DNA from: an uncultured Bacteroidota bacterium
GTDB lineage: Bacteria; Bacteroidota; Rhodothermia; Rhodothermales; UBA10348
DNA: 33,752 bases
Reading direction: 5' to 3'
Assembly: GCA_937876355.1 (NCBI GenBank)
Contig: CALFHN010000062.1
Location: forward strand, 1 to 33,752
Both the position numbers and the translations under genes were made by a program. This document shows, piece by piece, positions 7,240-16,095 of the stretch. A model generated the notes under the pieces. It was not told the origin of the DNA. It saw only the letters and a list, made by a program, of their open reading frames with translations, and did no database searches. The stretch's first letter is position 1. Every line of letters starts with the position of its first letter.

Positions 7240-8425
7240 GCTCGTTCGTTTCGGAATCAGAATAGCCTAAATAGTCGGTTAGCACTTTTCGGGTCGACGC
7301 TGCGTAGTGAGGAGGAGAGCATAGATGAGCCGCTAGGCTTTCGCCTATGCCTTCTTGGTAATGTGGCCACGCTACACATTCTCGAACGCCCCAACTGTTA
7401 CCGTCTGTATTTTGCAACATCACATGATCAGGTACCCGTTCAAACACCTCGTCCATTCGATGTACGGCACCTGCTGGGATTCCGTTTTTTTTACAATCGT
7501 TCAACAAAACTGATCGATCTACTTTGGCAATGGCATTCTGAAGCAATAATTTTAACACGCTTCGGTGTTTCACTCGATCAGCATTTTTCTCAAATCTCGG
7601 ATCTGTAGCTAGTTCAGGTCTGTTCAAAAGCTCACAAAGCGACAAAAATTGCCGGTCTGTTCCTACTGCCAAGACCACGTTTCTACCATCCGAGCTTTTA
7701 TACACTGAGCCGTACGGTGCGATATTGGGGTGTTCTGATCCCATAGGAGAGGGGACCTGCCCTGCAACCAAATAGCTCGTCGCTTGATTTGTTAAGGCGC
7801 TTACTGCGGAATCGAAAAGGCTAACTGTAACATTCGATCCTCTTCCGGTGGTGTTTTTTTTGAGAATTGCAAGGAGTAGTGCTTGCTTAAGCTGGTGTCC
7901 TGCAAGGATATCCATCAACGGAACCGGCATTTTGGTTGGCTTCCAATCTGGTGATTGCGGATCTCCATTAATGTAGTAGTAGCCTGCTTCAGCTTGAATA
8001 ATGGCATCATATCCCGGACGATCGGATTCCGGATCGTAACCGACGATAGAGCCCACAATTATTTCAGGATTTAACAACCGAAGCGACTCATAATCAGCTT
8101 TCAGCTTTCGCGCGGCTTGGGGAAGGAAATTGGTGACCACAAGATGGGACTTTGCAACTAGTGCATGCATGACAGCTTGGCCTTCAAGAGACTTCAAGTT
8201 GACTCCAACTGACTCTTTTCCCCAATTACACGAATGAAAATAGGAGGATTGGTCGCCGGAGACCTCCCCAGGCATTTTCCAAGTTCGGGTTACGTCTCCT
8301 TGGGTGGAAGGGTTTTCTAGCTTGATTACACGAGCTCCAAGTTCAGCGAAAAACTGCCCAACACTTGGACCGGCTAACACACCTGCTAACTCAAGAACAA
8401 CTAGATCCGAGAAAATACCCTTCAT
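7184..8425 (-). CDS. CaiB/BaiF family (class III) CoA-transferase
   Basis: The product has 413 residues from the ATG at 8425. A GTG at 8458 is also in frame, but the ATG has GGA about 11 bases upstream and gives the family-typical start MKGIFSDLVVLELAGVLAGP. Class III CoA-transferases move CoA between carboxylic acids through an aspartyl-CoA intermediate. The catalytic aspartate is D172 in PLMDILAG. Further family marks are LGARVIKLENP and TGRGSNVTVSLFDSA. The substrate pair (formyl-, succinyl-, carnitine- or methylsuccinyl-CoA type) cannot be told. The gene stands alone; its 3' end overlaps the cytochrome gene on the other strand, and its C-terminal about 18 residues are encoded in that overlap. 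Confidence 0.9.
   Translation of the reverse strand: MKGIFSDLVVLELAGVLAGPSVGQFFAELGARVIKLENPSTQGDVTRTWKMPGEVSGDQSSYFHSCNWGKESVGVNLKSLEGQAVMHALVAKSHLVVTNFLPQAARKLKADYESLRLLNPEIIVGSIVGYDPESDRPGYDAIIQAEAGYYYINGDPQSPDWKPTKMPVPLMDILAGHQLKQALLLAILKKNTTGRGSNVTVSLFDSAVSALTNQATSYLVAGQVPSPMGSEHPNIAPYGSVYKSSDGRNVVLAVGTDRQFLSLCELLNRPELATDPRFEKNADRVKHRSVLKLLLQNAIAKVDRSVLLNDCKKNGIPAGAVHRMDEVFERVPDHVMLQNTDGNSWGVRECVAWPHYQEGIGESLAAHLCSPPHYAASTRKVLTDYLGYSDSETNELIRSKAVECRLVQPIQKQ
7229..7248 (+). terminator. Weak hairpin at the end of the cytochrome gene
   Basis: A 7-bp perfect stem (CGAACGA at 7229-7235 with TCGTTCG at 7242-7248) and a 6-base loop span the stop codon of the cytochrome gene. It is followed by only three T residues. 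It may be a weak terminator for the dnaG-MOSC-cytochrome unit, or chance. Confidence 0.3.
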
Positions 8426-8512
8426 ATCTGAATTCCAAAATGTGCCTTCCGCACGCACGTGTTCAGGCCATTTGACTCCACAGCCTTACCCTCGTTCAGG
8501 TGGTTGCTTTAC

Positions 8513-9913
8513 CTATTGGCCTGGAATCCCAGGCTCGGTCATATGCCGCACGTCTAACACTTCGTTTAGTGTTTTTTCATCCATGATGTTCATTTCTAAA
8601 ACAACCTGTCGAACAGATTTTTTCTGTGTAGCGGAGGCCTTAGCCACCTTCGAGGCTAAATCGTAGCCAATAGATCGGTTTAATGCCGTAGCAATAGAGG
8701 GGTTGAGTTCCAATAATTCCCTGCAACGCTCGCGATCTGCCGTAATTCCAGTCAAACAATTGGTGCGGAAAGCATTCATTGATCCACTTAGAATCGCGAT
8801 ACTTTCCAACATTGCATGTGCCATTACTGGCATCATGACATTTAGCTCGAAATTACCATGCTGACCACCGGTCGTGATCGTAACGTGATTGCCCATTACT
8901 TTGGCACAAACCATCATTACGGCCTCGCTCATCACTGGATTAACTTTTCCTGGCATTATGGAAGATCCAGGTTGGATAGCGGGGAGTTGAATTTCCGCGA
9001 GACCTGAGCTTGGGCCTGAGGACATATGCCTGATGTCATTTACGATTTTCATCAGCGCAACGGCAATCGTATTCAGAGTACCCGAAGCTTGGACAAAAGC
9101 GTCTTTTGAGGCCTGAGCTTCAAAGTGATTATCGGCCTCTAAAAATGTGATTCCTGTAAGTGTATTTATGAAACCGATCGCGGAAGTTGAAAATCCTGCA
9201 GGGCAATTGATTCCAGTTCCGGTGGCTGTTCCGCCCAATGCCAATTGCGATAATTCTTCCAGGGCAACATGGACTCGTTTGATACAACTCGAAATTTGAG
9301 CTGCATAACCCCCAAATTCCTGTCCCAAACGGACGGGTGTGGCATCCATCAAATGCGTTCTGCCAGATTTTAAGATGTCGTCAAATTCTGCTGACTTTGC
9401 AGCCAGCTCCATTTTAAATGATTCGAGCGCTGGAAGTAGTTCTGTTTTTAAGGCAACGGCTGCCGAGACATGCATTGCCGTGGGAATTACATCGTTGGAA
9501 GACTGTGACATATTGACGTGATCATTGGGATGGATCAATTTTTCTCCCTTTTTCCCGCCGTTAGCAACAGTCGCTAGGTTTGAGATCACTTCGTTCGCGT
9601 TCATGTTGGACGATGTCCCTGAGCCTGTCTGAAAAATATCAAGCACAAACTCATCGTCATATGCACCAGTTCGAACCTGCTCGGAGGCATGTACAATAGC
9701 ATTCATGACGTTCTCGTCCAGAATTCCTAAGGCATGATTAGCCCGTGCAGATGCCAATTTAATGGTACCCAAAGCTTCTATGAACCGGCGGGGGAAACGA
9801 ATGCCAGAAATTGGAAAATTGTTATGAGCTCGTTGAGTCTGAGCAGCATACCAGGCATCGGCGGGGACTCGGACTTCGCCCAAGGAGTCTTTTTCAATAC
9901 GGAAATCAGACAT
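8513..9913 (-). CDS. fumC: Class II fumarate hydratase
   Basis: The product has 466 residues, the usual FumC length, and interconverts fumarate and L-malate in the TCA cycle. The frame is open for 73 more codons upstream, but the ATG at 9913 has the strong SD AAAGGTAA and gives the family start SDFRIEKDSLGEVRVPADA. The active-site segments are QTGSGTSSNMNANEV (95-109), GRTHLMDATP with H187, and the superfamily signature GSSIMPGKVNP (316-326) with the catalytic serine loop. QTGSGTS rather than QAGAGTS, and DATP, favour fumarase over aspartate ammonia-lyase. It is divergent from panC. Confidence 0.96.
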   Translation of the reverse strand: MSDFRIEKDSLGEVRVPADAWYAAQTQRAHNNFPISGIRFPRRFIEALGTIKLASARANHALGILDENVMNAIVHASEQVRTGAYDDEFVLDIFQTGSGTSSNMNANEVISNLATVANGGKKGEKLIHPNDHVNMSQSSNDVIPTAMHVSAAVALKTELLPALESFKMELAAKSAEFDDILKSGRTHLMDATPVRLGQEFGGYAAQISSCIKRVHVALEELSQLALGGTATGTGINCPAGFSTSAIGFINTLTGITFLEADNHFEAQASKDAFVQASGTLNTIAVALMKIVNDIRHMSSGPSSGLAEIQLPAIQPGSSIMPGKVNPVMSEAVMMVCAKVMGNHVTITTGGQHGNFELNVMMPVMAHAMLESIAILSGSMNAFRTNCLTGITADRERCRELLELNPSIATALNRSIGYDLASKVAKASATQKKSVRQVVLEMNIMDEKTLNEVLDVRHMTEPGIPGQ

Positions 9914-9940
9914 GGTGTTACCTTTGAGAACGGATCGAAT

Positions 9941-9969
9941 GAAATATAAATGTAATATACCTGTGCCAA
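9941..9969 (-). promoter_or_regulatory. Candidate Bacteroidota-type promoter of fumC
   Basis: Reading the minus strand, TTG (9967-9969) is followed after 18 bases by TATATTTC (9941-9948). This matches the Bacteroidota TTG / TAnnTTTG pattern except at the last base. It lies 28 bases upstream of the fumC ATG, leaving a short leader that contains the SD. Confidence 0.4.
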
Positions 9970-10016
9970 AAATGAGTGATGTTGAGCTTTGCTGAAATCG
10001 CATCATGGAATAATGG

Positions 10017-10024
10017 TATCTTTG
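10017..10024 (+). promoter_or_regulatory. Candidate -7 element of the panC promoter
   Basis: TATCTTTG matches the Bacteroidota -7 consensus TAnnTTTG exactly and is followed by GCAAAAAA. It ends 31 bases before the panC ATG. A possible TTG -33 element is at 9989-9991, though the 25-base spacing is long. Confidence 0.45.
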
Positions 10025-10055
10025 CAAAAAACTCCCCGTTCCACCAAATGCCCAT

Positions 10056-10931
10056 ATGAGTTTAGAAGTCATAACCAACTCGAAAGAGATGATGGATTGG
10101 TCCAATCGCCAACTGGGTTTAGGACATTCCATCGGGTTGGTGCCGACAATGGGTGCATTTCATGTTGGGCATTTGCGTTTGGTAGAGAAAGCCGCTTCAA
10201 CAAGTGACAAATTAGTAGTATCTATTTTTGTTAATCCTACCCAATTTGGCCCAAATGAGGATTTAGCTGCTTACCCTCGAACCTTGAATGAAGATATAAA
10301 GTTGCTTAATGAACAGGGGGAGACCGATGTGGTATTTGCACCCAATGTTCAAGAAATGTATCCGTTGGGTACAAATAGAACATGGGTCGTAGTCGATAAA
10401 TTGGGAGAATACTTGTGTGGGGCCTCAAGGCCAGGCCACTTCAGAGGAGTGACCACCATTGTATCACGACTTTTTACAATCGCTCAGCCGACCAAGGCCT
10501 TTTTCGGCTTAAAAGATGCTCAACAATATTTCATACTCAAACGCATGGCTCAAGAAATGTGTTTTCAGACTGAAATAATTGGAATTGAAACGGTTCGAGA
10601 GAGCGATGGACTGGCTTTGTCGTCTCGAAATCGGTATTTGAGCTATGAGGAGCGGGCCCAAGCCGTAGCCTTGTCAAAGGCGGTGAGGATAGCTAAACAC
10701 CTTATCGAAGAAGGAAAAGAAATTCATTCCCACGTTATCCTTTCGGCCATGCTAGGTGTGTTAGAGTCTGCGACATTGGGCAAAATCGACTACGTTGAGG
10801 TTGTGGAAGGTGAAGACCTACAACCTATTGATATCCTCGTGCCAGGAATGGTTGTGCTAGCGGCAGTTGCCTATAAATTTGGGAAAGCTAGACTGATCGA
10901 TAATTCAATTTCGCATGTCCCTCCACGGTAG
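10056..10931 (+). CDS. panC: Pantothenate synthetase
   Basis: The product is a 291-residue enzyme that condenses pantoate with beta-alanine using ATP, the last step of pantothenate synthesis before CoA. The HIGH-like motif is PTMGAFHVGH with H36 and H39 (usually PTMGALH; the L-to-F change is mild). Further signatures are FVNPTQFGPNEDL, HFRGVTTIV, FGLKDAQQ (150-157) and RESDGLALSSRN (181-192). Full length is normal for the family. It is transcribed divergently from fumC. No other pantothenate gene is in the window. Confidence 0.96.
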   Translation: MSLEVITNSKEMMDWSNRQLGLGHSIGLVPTMGAFHVGHLRLVEKAASTSDKLVVSIFVNPTQFGPNEDLAAYPRTLNEDIKLLNEQGETDVVFAPNVQEMYPLGTNRTWVVVDKLGEYLCGASRPGHFRGVTTIVSRLFTIAQPTKAFFGLKDAQQYFILKRMAQEMCFQTEIIGIETVRESDGLALSSRNRYLSYEERAQAVALSKAVRIAKHLIEEGKEIHSHVILSAMLGVLESATLGKIDYVEVVEGEDLQPIDILVPGMVVLAAVAYKFGKARLIDNSISHVPPR

Positions 10932-10986
10932 GATAAGAGTGCTGCCTTGTTGTGTCCACTTGAGGACTCGTTAAAATTTAAAGTGC

Positions 10987-11982
10987 CTATTTGATTGATT
11001 TGGACTCTTTTCGAGCCTGCTCTTCTTCATGAAAGTGTGAGTAAGCATTGATGATTTCCTTCACTAATCGATGCCTCAACACATCCGTATCGTTAAAGTA
11101 GACGAATTCTATTCCATCAATTCCGTCTAATATTTCTCTGGCTTGGGCAAGGCCACTGATGTCGCGATAGGGTAAGTCAATTTGCGTCAGGTCTCCGGTG
11201 ATTATCGCACGACTATTTGCTCCAATTCTAGTCAAGAACATCTTCATTTGAAGTGCCGTTGCGTTCTGGGCTTCGTCTAATATGACAAATGCTGCATTGA
11301 GTGTTCGGCCTCGCATGTACGCTAAAGGAACGATCTCGATGATGTTGTTTTCCATAAAGCTCTTCAGCTTTTCTTTTGGCACCATGTCCTCCAACGCGTC
11401 ATATAGTGGGCGGAGGTAGGGATCTACTTTCTCTTTCAGATCGCCGGGCAAGAAGCCAAGTCTCTCGCCAGCTTCGACTGCCGGGCGACACAACACAATA
11501 CGTTTTACTTGTTTTGATTTTAGCGCGGCTACGGCAAGGGCTACAGCTGTATACGTTTTTCCCGTACCGGCCGGGCCTATGGCAAAAACGATATCGTTTT
11601 TACGCGCCGTCTCAACTAGAAGAATTTGATTTGGCGTTTTTGCCTTTATCGTTCCACCCGATGGCGTAAATAAAACGGTATGGTGAGACCCTGGTCCTGA
11701 AAGTGCTAAGGAAGCACCGTCTCCAGAGGCAAATAATGCCAGGACAGTATCGACATCATTTTCAGTAAGATTGCCGTTTCTATTCAATAAAACGGTCATT
11801 TCCTCCAAAATGCGAGATATGGACGCCAAGTCCGCATCTGATCCTTGCAAAATTACTTGGCTTCCGCGAGCGGTAATTAACGTTTGCGGAAATGCTAATT
11901 CGATGCGTTTTAGGTAGATATCATTAAAACCAAACAGTAATAACGGCTCAGCTTTATCAATTTCAATACGTTTTTCCTTCAA
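10987..11982 (-). CDS. phoH: PhoH-like ATPase
   Basis: The product is a 331-residue PhoH-family NTPase. Walker A is GPAGTGKT (136-143) and Walker B is VILDEAQN (233-240). The PhoH block GFLPGDLKEKVDPYLRPLYD (176-195) and the TGDLTQIDLP sensor segment are present. PhoH proteins are thought to act in RNA metabolism, often alongside the YbeY endoribonuclease, which is not in this window. The start is a TTG at 11982; no in-frame ATG occurs until residue 62, and I see no strong SD, so the exact start is uncertain. It is divergent from dapF with only 54 bases between them. Confidence 0.93.
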   Translation of the reverse strand: MKEKRIEIDKAEPLLLFGFNDIYLKRIELAFPQTLITARGSQVILQGSDADLASISRILEEMTVLLNRNGNLTENDVDTVLALFASGDGASLALSGPGSHHTVLFTPSGGTIKAKTPNQILLVETARKNDIVFAIGPAGTGKTYTAVALAVAALKSKQVKRIVLCRPAVEAGERLGFLPGDLKEKVDPYLRPLYDALEDMVPKEKLKSFMENNIIEIVPLAYMRGRTLNAAFVILDEAQNATALQMKMFLTRIGANSRAIITGDLTQIDLPYRDISGLAQAREILDGIDGIEFVYFNDTDVLRHRLVKEIINAYSHFHEEEQARKESKSIK

Positions 11983-12036
11983 GACGGAGTATTTTGATGA
12001 CAGGATTTAATGTAAAACCGAACCGTTCCCGTCTTT

Positions 12037-12969
12037 ATGCTTATTCAGTCGAGAAAACTAGTGCTTGAATTTACAAAAATGAGTGGCACTGGAAACGATT
12101 TTATCGTGATCGATAATCGTTTTTATCATTTTTCTGGAGAAGAATTATCCCAGATGGCCAAAAAGTTATGCCCGCGTAGACTGGGAGCCGGTGCGGACGG
12201 CCTTTTGGCTCTTGGAAATCCTATTTCGAAGGGCTCGATTTTTCGAATGTCATACTATAATGCGGACGGTTCTCTGGGATCGATGTGCGGAAATGGCGCT
12301 CGGTGTTTGGCTAGGTACGCGCACGATGCAGGACTCTTGGGGGAAGTGATAGCACATGAGATCACCTCAAGCGTTAATCTAGAGTCGGGAGCCAATGAGC
12401 AGTTAGAACCGAATAAACTTCGGGATCAATCTTATCTGTTCGATTCTGACGCAGGAATGTACTCTGCAGTAGTTCGCGGCAATTCTGCCATGGTTCGGCT
12501 CTATGTACCCGCACCCCAGAATTTCAGACGTGACGTCATTGTGGATTATACGGATCCATCAAAAGCATGGAAATATCATTTTATTTGGACGGGGACCGAA
12601 CATTTGGTCGTCCAAGTTGAGGATGTCGCTTCCGTCGATGTGGCCTCTATTGGAAACAGGCTTCGATTTGACACTTCTCTAGCTCCGGCTGGGGCAAATG
12701 TCAATTTTGTGCAAGTCCAGCTAGATGGGTCATTAAAAGCCAGGACATTTGAGAAAGGTGTCGAATCTGAAACGTTTGCTTGTGGTACAGGCTCGATCGC
12801 GTGTGCTTTGGTTAGTAACCTGACAGGTGCAATTGGCCTTTCCCCTGTGGTCATTCACATGGCTGGAGGAGATTTGATAGTAGGGTGGGAGGGAAGCGCT
12901 CAAGCTCCGCACAAGTTGTATCTCGAAGGCCGAGTCGAAGTAATATACCGGGCAACTACAGAAATATAG
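12037..12969 (+). CDS. dapF: Diaminopimelate epimerase
   Basis: The product has 310 residues and converts LL- to meso-diaminopimelate for lysine and peptidoglycan synthesis. Both catalytic cysteines are present: C84 in MCGNGARC and C249 in FACGTGS. Other conserved parts are FTKMSGTGNDFIVID at the start and LGAGADG. The ATG at 12037 is given, but a GTG at 12061 would begin VLEFTKMSG, closer to the usual family N-terminus; no clear SD decides it. An insert at about residues 112-140 makes it longer than the usual 270-280 residues. The partner lysA lies at 17384-18610 in a separate unit. Confidence 0.95.
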   Translation: MLIQSRKLVLEFTKMSGTGNDFIVIDNRFYHFSGEELSQMAKKLCPRRLGAGADGLLALGNPISKGSIFRMSYYNADGSLGSMCGNGARCLARYAHDAGLLGEVIAHEITSSVNLESGANEQLEPNKLRDQSYLFDSDAGMYSAVVRGNSAMVRLYVPAPQNFRRDVIVDYTDPSKAWKYHFIWTGTEHLVVQVEDVASVDVASIGNRLRFDTSLAPAGANVNFVQVQLDGSLKARTFEKGVESETFACGTGSIACALVSNLTGAIGLSPVVIHMAGGDLIVGWEGSAQAPHKLYLEGRVEVIYRATTEI

Positions 12970-13041
12970 ATTGAATCGCTGGGGCCATGAGTGGGCAGAG
13001 CAAAGCTGCTACAAAAAGCGGCTAAAAAAAGCGATTAAAAT

Positions 13042-13073
13042 AAGCGGTGGCTCCCCTAAGGGAGCCACCGCTT
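13042..13073. terminator. Bidirectional terminator between dapF and the foldase gene
   Basis: A 14-bp perfect stem (AAGCGGTGGCTCCC at 13042-13055 with its complement at 13060-13073) carries a CTAA loop. It sits between two convergent genes. The + side continues with T and A residues (TTTAAAA) and the - side with ATTTTAAT, so the U-runs are short but usable either way. Confidence 0.85.
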
Positions 13074-13093
13074 TAAAATCTAAAATCGTTTGG

Positions 13094-15178
13094 TTACTGT
13101 AAAAACAAGCGACGATTATCAACTATATCAGCGGATTCTCTAAGAGCCGTGATCCACTGCGAGCGGACCAAAGTTTGCCGTTGAGTTTTCAGCTGATCTC
13201 TCAGGGCTGCGTACTGAGTAGGGTCGAGGGGCTGAGGTTCATTTAGTCCGGTTAGCATAATGACGTAGGCTGAATTATCGCCCTTTATCACTTTGGAGAC
13301 ACTTCCAACCTTCATACCTAAAGCCGTACCGACAAACTTAGAATCTCGTCCAATAGCGGGTACCACCATGTTCGCAAAGGATAGACCATCCGCTAATTGT
13401 TCGGTAGAAGTAACCGCTGTAGCTAAGCCATCAAATCCCGAACCCAATGCATCGGTTAACATTTTAGCTTGAATATTCGACTTTAGTTCGTTGCGCAGTC
13501 GTGGTTCTAGCTGATCTTTAACGTCTTCAAAAGTGGTAAAACCTGCTTTGTTAACTTTTTCGACCACTGCGACCACAAACACATCATTCAGTTCTATAAC
13601 AGGAGATACGCTGCCTTTTTTTGCAGTTTCCAAAAAAGTAACCATGCCACGGCTATTGCCTAATCCCGGAATAAATTCTTGATCTTCTTGAATTGAAACC
13701 GTCTGAAGTGGCATTTCGCGACGGCTGACTTCTTCAGCAAAATTACCTTCTTCCGTCGCGTAGTATTGCAAATCGTCTAGGGTAGACTGAACCCGATTCA
13801 ACGTTTGAACGCTCGCGCGAAGTCCCAAAGCAAAATCAGCAAGGTGTACCTCTTCTTTTGCCTTTTCGATAACTTTGATCAGATGGTACCCAAAAGCTGT
13901 TTCAACTGGCCCAACGACGCGACCTACAGCTGCGCCGAAAGCTGCTTCTTCAAAAGCTGGAACCATGCGTCCTGGGCCGAACCATCCTAAGTCCCCACCG
14001 GACGCAGCTGATCCGTCATCAGAGAATTCACGAGCCATATCAGCAAAATCAGCTCCGCCATTGAGGCGGCTGCGCACATCGTTGGCTTCCTTTTGTGCAG
14101 CTGCTCTGGCAACATCGTCACCTTCAGCAGCACGAAATAAAATGTGACTTGCTTTGACAGCCGTTTCTGTTGGAACTCTAACGTCTAAAATTTTCACGAG
14201 GTGAACTTTTCCACCGGAAATTATCGGGCCAATGACCTGGCCAACCGTAGGACTTGCAAATACTGCCGTGGCAAGTGAGGCTTCCATCTGGTCCTGCCGT
14301 ACATACGCAGATGTATACGGGAGATCAGAGCCATTGCGGGCCAAGAATAGAGAGTCATCTGCTGCTTCACTAAACTCGGCGCTCATACCGCTAAGATCTG
14401 AATAAACCGATGCGGTGTCTTCTTTTGTAGGTGACTTAGAAAGAGTCACATAAGACAAGTCAAACGTTTTTTTCTGTTCAAATTCGTCTTTATGATCATT
14501 GTAGAACTTCCGAAGGTCAGCATCTGAGTAGGAAATATCTGCATCAGGAAGTGCCGTATATCGAAGAGCGACATAACGTACGCTAGCGGTCGCATTTTGA
14601 CGATAGTGCTGCTGATTTACGTCTGCATCGGTTATTCGCACGGAAGCCGTAATCAAATTCTCAAGCTTTTGACCACGACGTTCGCTGCGGATATATTCTT
14701 CAATGTTAACCCAATCGGTAGTGGCTTCTGGATTTGCAATGAAGTTCTGCAGCAACGTGCGATCTACTCCACCCTGACCATCGCTAAAATAAGCGTTGAT
14801 AATAGGGTGGGGGTTTGCTCCCTGAATCATTTCAACCAATTCTGCATCAGAGACACCGAGGCCGAGTCTTTCCATTTCCTGCTCGCGCAGTTTGGCCTCC
14901 ACTAATTGGTTAAACACGCGATCCCGAGTTTGATCGAGCATCTGAGGCGGCATGCTTTCGCCGGTCTGATTTTGATAGCTCTGGACCTGTTGATCGATTG
15001 CCTGATTGTATTCTTCAACTGTGATGGCCGTGCCATTAACAGTCCCAATATTGTTACTCAGGTTACCCACCGCGTCCAATCCACCAGAATCCTGAAGGAC
15101 CCAGATAACGCCAAAGGCAAAAACAAGAATCCAAAGGACCACCCCGGTATTCTCCCGGAGATTATTCATAACACCCAT
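13094..15178 (-). CDS. ppiD: PpiD/SurA-like peptidylprolyl isomerase
   Basis: The product is a 694-residue inner-membrane-anchored periplasmic foldase. There is a short cytoplasmic start, one membrane helix at about 11-29, a SurA/PpiD N-terminal chaperone domain (about 43-200, from [16 protein letters not shown]), and a parvulin PPIase domain at 341-440 ([36 protein letters not shown]). A C-terminal region of about 250 residues includes a second degenerate parvulin-like stretch. The ATG is preceded by the strong SD AGAGGTC. It likely assists folding of exported and outer-membrane proteins. It lies downstream of rplU-rpmA on the same strand but is separated from them by two intrinsic terminators, so it probably has its own promoter. 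Confidence 0.93.
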   Translation of the reverse strand: MGVMNNLRENTGVVLWILVFAFGVIWVLQDSGGLDAVGNLSNNIGTVNGTAITVEEYNQAIDQQVQSYQNQTGESMPPQMLDQTRDRVFNQLVEAKLREQEMERLGLGVSDAELVEMIQGANPHPIINAYFSDGQGGVDRTLLQNFIANPEATTDWVNIEEYIRSERRGQKLENLITASVRITDADVNQQHYRQNATASVRYVALRYTALPDADISYSDADLRKFYNDHKDEFEQKKTFDLSYVTLSKSPTKEDTASVYSDLSGMSAEFSEAADDSLFLARNGSDLPYTSAYVRQDQMEASLATAVFASPTVGQVIGPIISGGKVHLVKILDVRVPTETAVKASHILFRAAEGDDVARAAAQKEANDVRSRLNGGADFADMAREFSDDGSAASGGDLGWFGPGRMVPAFEEAAFGAAVGRVVGPVETAFGYHLIKVIEKAKEEVHLADFALGLRASVQTLNRVQSTLDDLQYYATEEGNFAEEVSRREMPLQTVSIQEDQEFIPGLGNSRGMVTFLETAKKGSVSPVIELNDVFVVAVVEKVNKAGFTTFEDVKDQLEPRLRNELKSNIQAKMLTDALGSGFDGLATAVTSTEQLADGLSFANMVVPAIGRDSKFVGTALGMKVGSVSKVIKGDNSAYVIMLTGLNEPQPLDPTQYAALRDQLKTQRQTLVRSQWITALRESADIVDNRRLFLQ

Positions 15179-15222
15179 TGACGGACCTCTATCACACCTA
15201 AAAAGCGCGAAATGTATTTGTC

Positions 15223-15251
15223 TGAAAGTAAAATGATACGCTGCTTATCAA
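15223..15251 (-). promoter_or_regulatory. Weak candidate promoter for the PpiD-like gene
   Basis: On the minus strand TTG (15249-15251) is followed after 18 bases by TACTTTCA (15223-15230), a 6-of-8 match to TAnnTTTG with the same spacing as the fumC candidate. It lies 45 bases before the ATG. The rest of 15179-15365 shows nothing I can name. Confidence 0.25.
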
Positions 15252-15365
15252 CGTTTAAAGCATCATATTGGCACAAAACCATATTCTCTGCCAAGCCTAT
15301 CAATATACTGAATCTAAAATCAATTGTTCACTCATTCGCAGAAGATTAAACTAGATTGCTAGGGT

Positions 15366-15560
15366 AAAAAAGTGCGGGGGGCGCGGCAATTGCCGCGCCC
15401 CCCGCTAACCTTTCTTCAAGAAAGACGACTTGAAGCAATCAAGCTCCGGGCTCGCTTTAAGCCGCGCGGTTCAAAACCATTGCGAGTTGTCCACGCAAGG
15501 TCCATCGGAGTTTGTTTTCAGGCGCAATCACCTATGCAGGAAATTGTATCTGATGATTCC
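15366..15560 (-). ncRNA. Candidate structured RNA with its own terminator
   Basis: This non-coding stretch lies between rpmA and the PpiD-like gene. Read on the minus strand it contains several short stems: AGG/CCT-closed 15520-15533, TTGCG/CGCAA at 15480-15498, GGCT/AGCC at 15449-15463, and CTCCG/CGGAG (15506-15510 with 15444-15448) enclosing the last two. Nearer the 3' end, CTTGA/TCAAG (15429-15443) competes with a better 7-bp stem CTTCAAG/CTTGAAG (15414-15435). It ends in a very strong intrinsic terminator. It is bounded upstream by the rpmA terminator, so it should be a separate small RNA of roughly 190 bases, or an attenuated leader. The 5' end is a guess; TTGACA lies near 15575. I found no RNase P, tmRNA or SRP signature. 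A divergent 6S RNA is possible by length and location only. Confidence 0.4.
15374..15405 (-). terminator. GC-rich perfect palindromic terminator
   Basis: This is a 32-base perfect palindrome: a 16-bp arm beginning GCGGGGGGCGCGGC, centred on AATT. On the minus strand it is followed by AC and then six T residues (15365-15372 region), a textbook intrinsic terminator. On the plus strand the following bases (TAACCTTTC) have no good U-run, so it points minus. It ends the candidate structured RNA and insulates the PpiD-like gene. Confidence 0.8.
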
Positions 15561-15704
15561 CATATAAAGGGCTTGTCAAGATGCATATGGCCCTAAATTC
15601 ACTGCGGGGGCATTTTAGTGTTGAATGGAAGTGGCAGTTATTTTCGATCCAGTGACATTTTTACCTGGGTGGAGATGGGACTGGCTCCTTTTTAGTTCAA
15701 AAAA

Positions 15705-15735
15705 AGAGCCCCTTTTCCGGAAGAAAAGGGGCTCT
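15705..15735 (-). terminator. Intrinsic terminator of rplU-rpmA
   Basis: A 12-bp perfect stem (15705-15716 with 15724-15735, core GAGCCCCTTTT) has a 7-base loop and is followed on the minus strand by seven T residues. It lies 77 bases after the rpmA stop. The stretch between it and 15560 shows no gene or clear element. Confidence 0.9.
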
Positions 15736-15811
15736 AGAAGATTTTCAGTCGAAGACCCATCCAAACAAATGGTCAGCCAATTAAATGGCTAGGTCTGGCG
15801 AAGTTCAAGAC

Positions 15812-16075
15812 TTAAGCGGTAGCCGCTGGGTCTATATGGACAAATTTACGCTTGCCAACGCCAACTGCGTAGCGAACCGTGCCAGGGGACGTGGCAAACA
15901 ACGTATCGTCACCACCGCGACCGACGTTGACGCCTGGATGAAACTTGGTTCCTCTTTGGCGAACCACAATTGCACCAGCTTTTACAAATTCACCACCAAA
16001 AGCCTTGATTCCCAGCATCTTGGGGTTGGAGTCACGACCGTTTCTGGTTGACCCCATTCCTTTCTTATGAGCCAT
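15812..16075 (-). CDS. rpmA: 50S ribosomal protein L27
   Basis: The product is an 87-residue L27 of the large ribosomal subunit, located near the peptidyl-transferase centre. The classic start [18 protein letters not shown] and the [17 protein letters not shown] block are present. There is no N-terminal extension of the kind that some Firmicutes cleave. The ATG has the SD AGAGGTC 7 bases upstream. It is the second gene of the rplU-rpmA operon (20-base gap) and is followed by a strong terminator. Confidence 0.97.
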   Translation of the reverse strand: MAHKKGMGSTRNGRDSNPKMLGIKAFGGEFVKAGAIVVRQRGTKFHPGVNVGRGGDDTLFATSPGTVRYAVGVGKRKFVHIDPAATA

Positions 16076-16095
16076 TGTTGACCTCTAGGTTTTGG

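Noticed and set aside
15468-15478. GGTTCAAAACC, resembling a tRNA T-arm
   Set aside because: The flanking bases do not complete a 5-bp T-stem and no acceptor or anticodon arm can be drawn.
15372-15596. 74-codon open frame over the structured region
   Set aside because: It begins inside the palindromic terminator and its product is basic low-quality sequence; the stems and flanking terminators fit a non-coding RNA better.
15366-15704. RNase P RNA, tmRNA or SRP RNA on the minus strand
   Set aside because: No GAGGAAAGUCC-type P RNA core, no tag-peptide frame with CCA end, and no GGAAGGAAGCAGC SRP loop. The CCGGAAG seen near 15717 is just the loop of the rpmA terminator.
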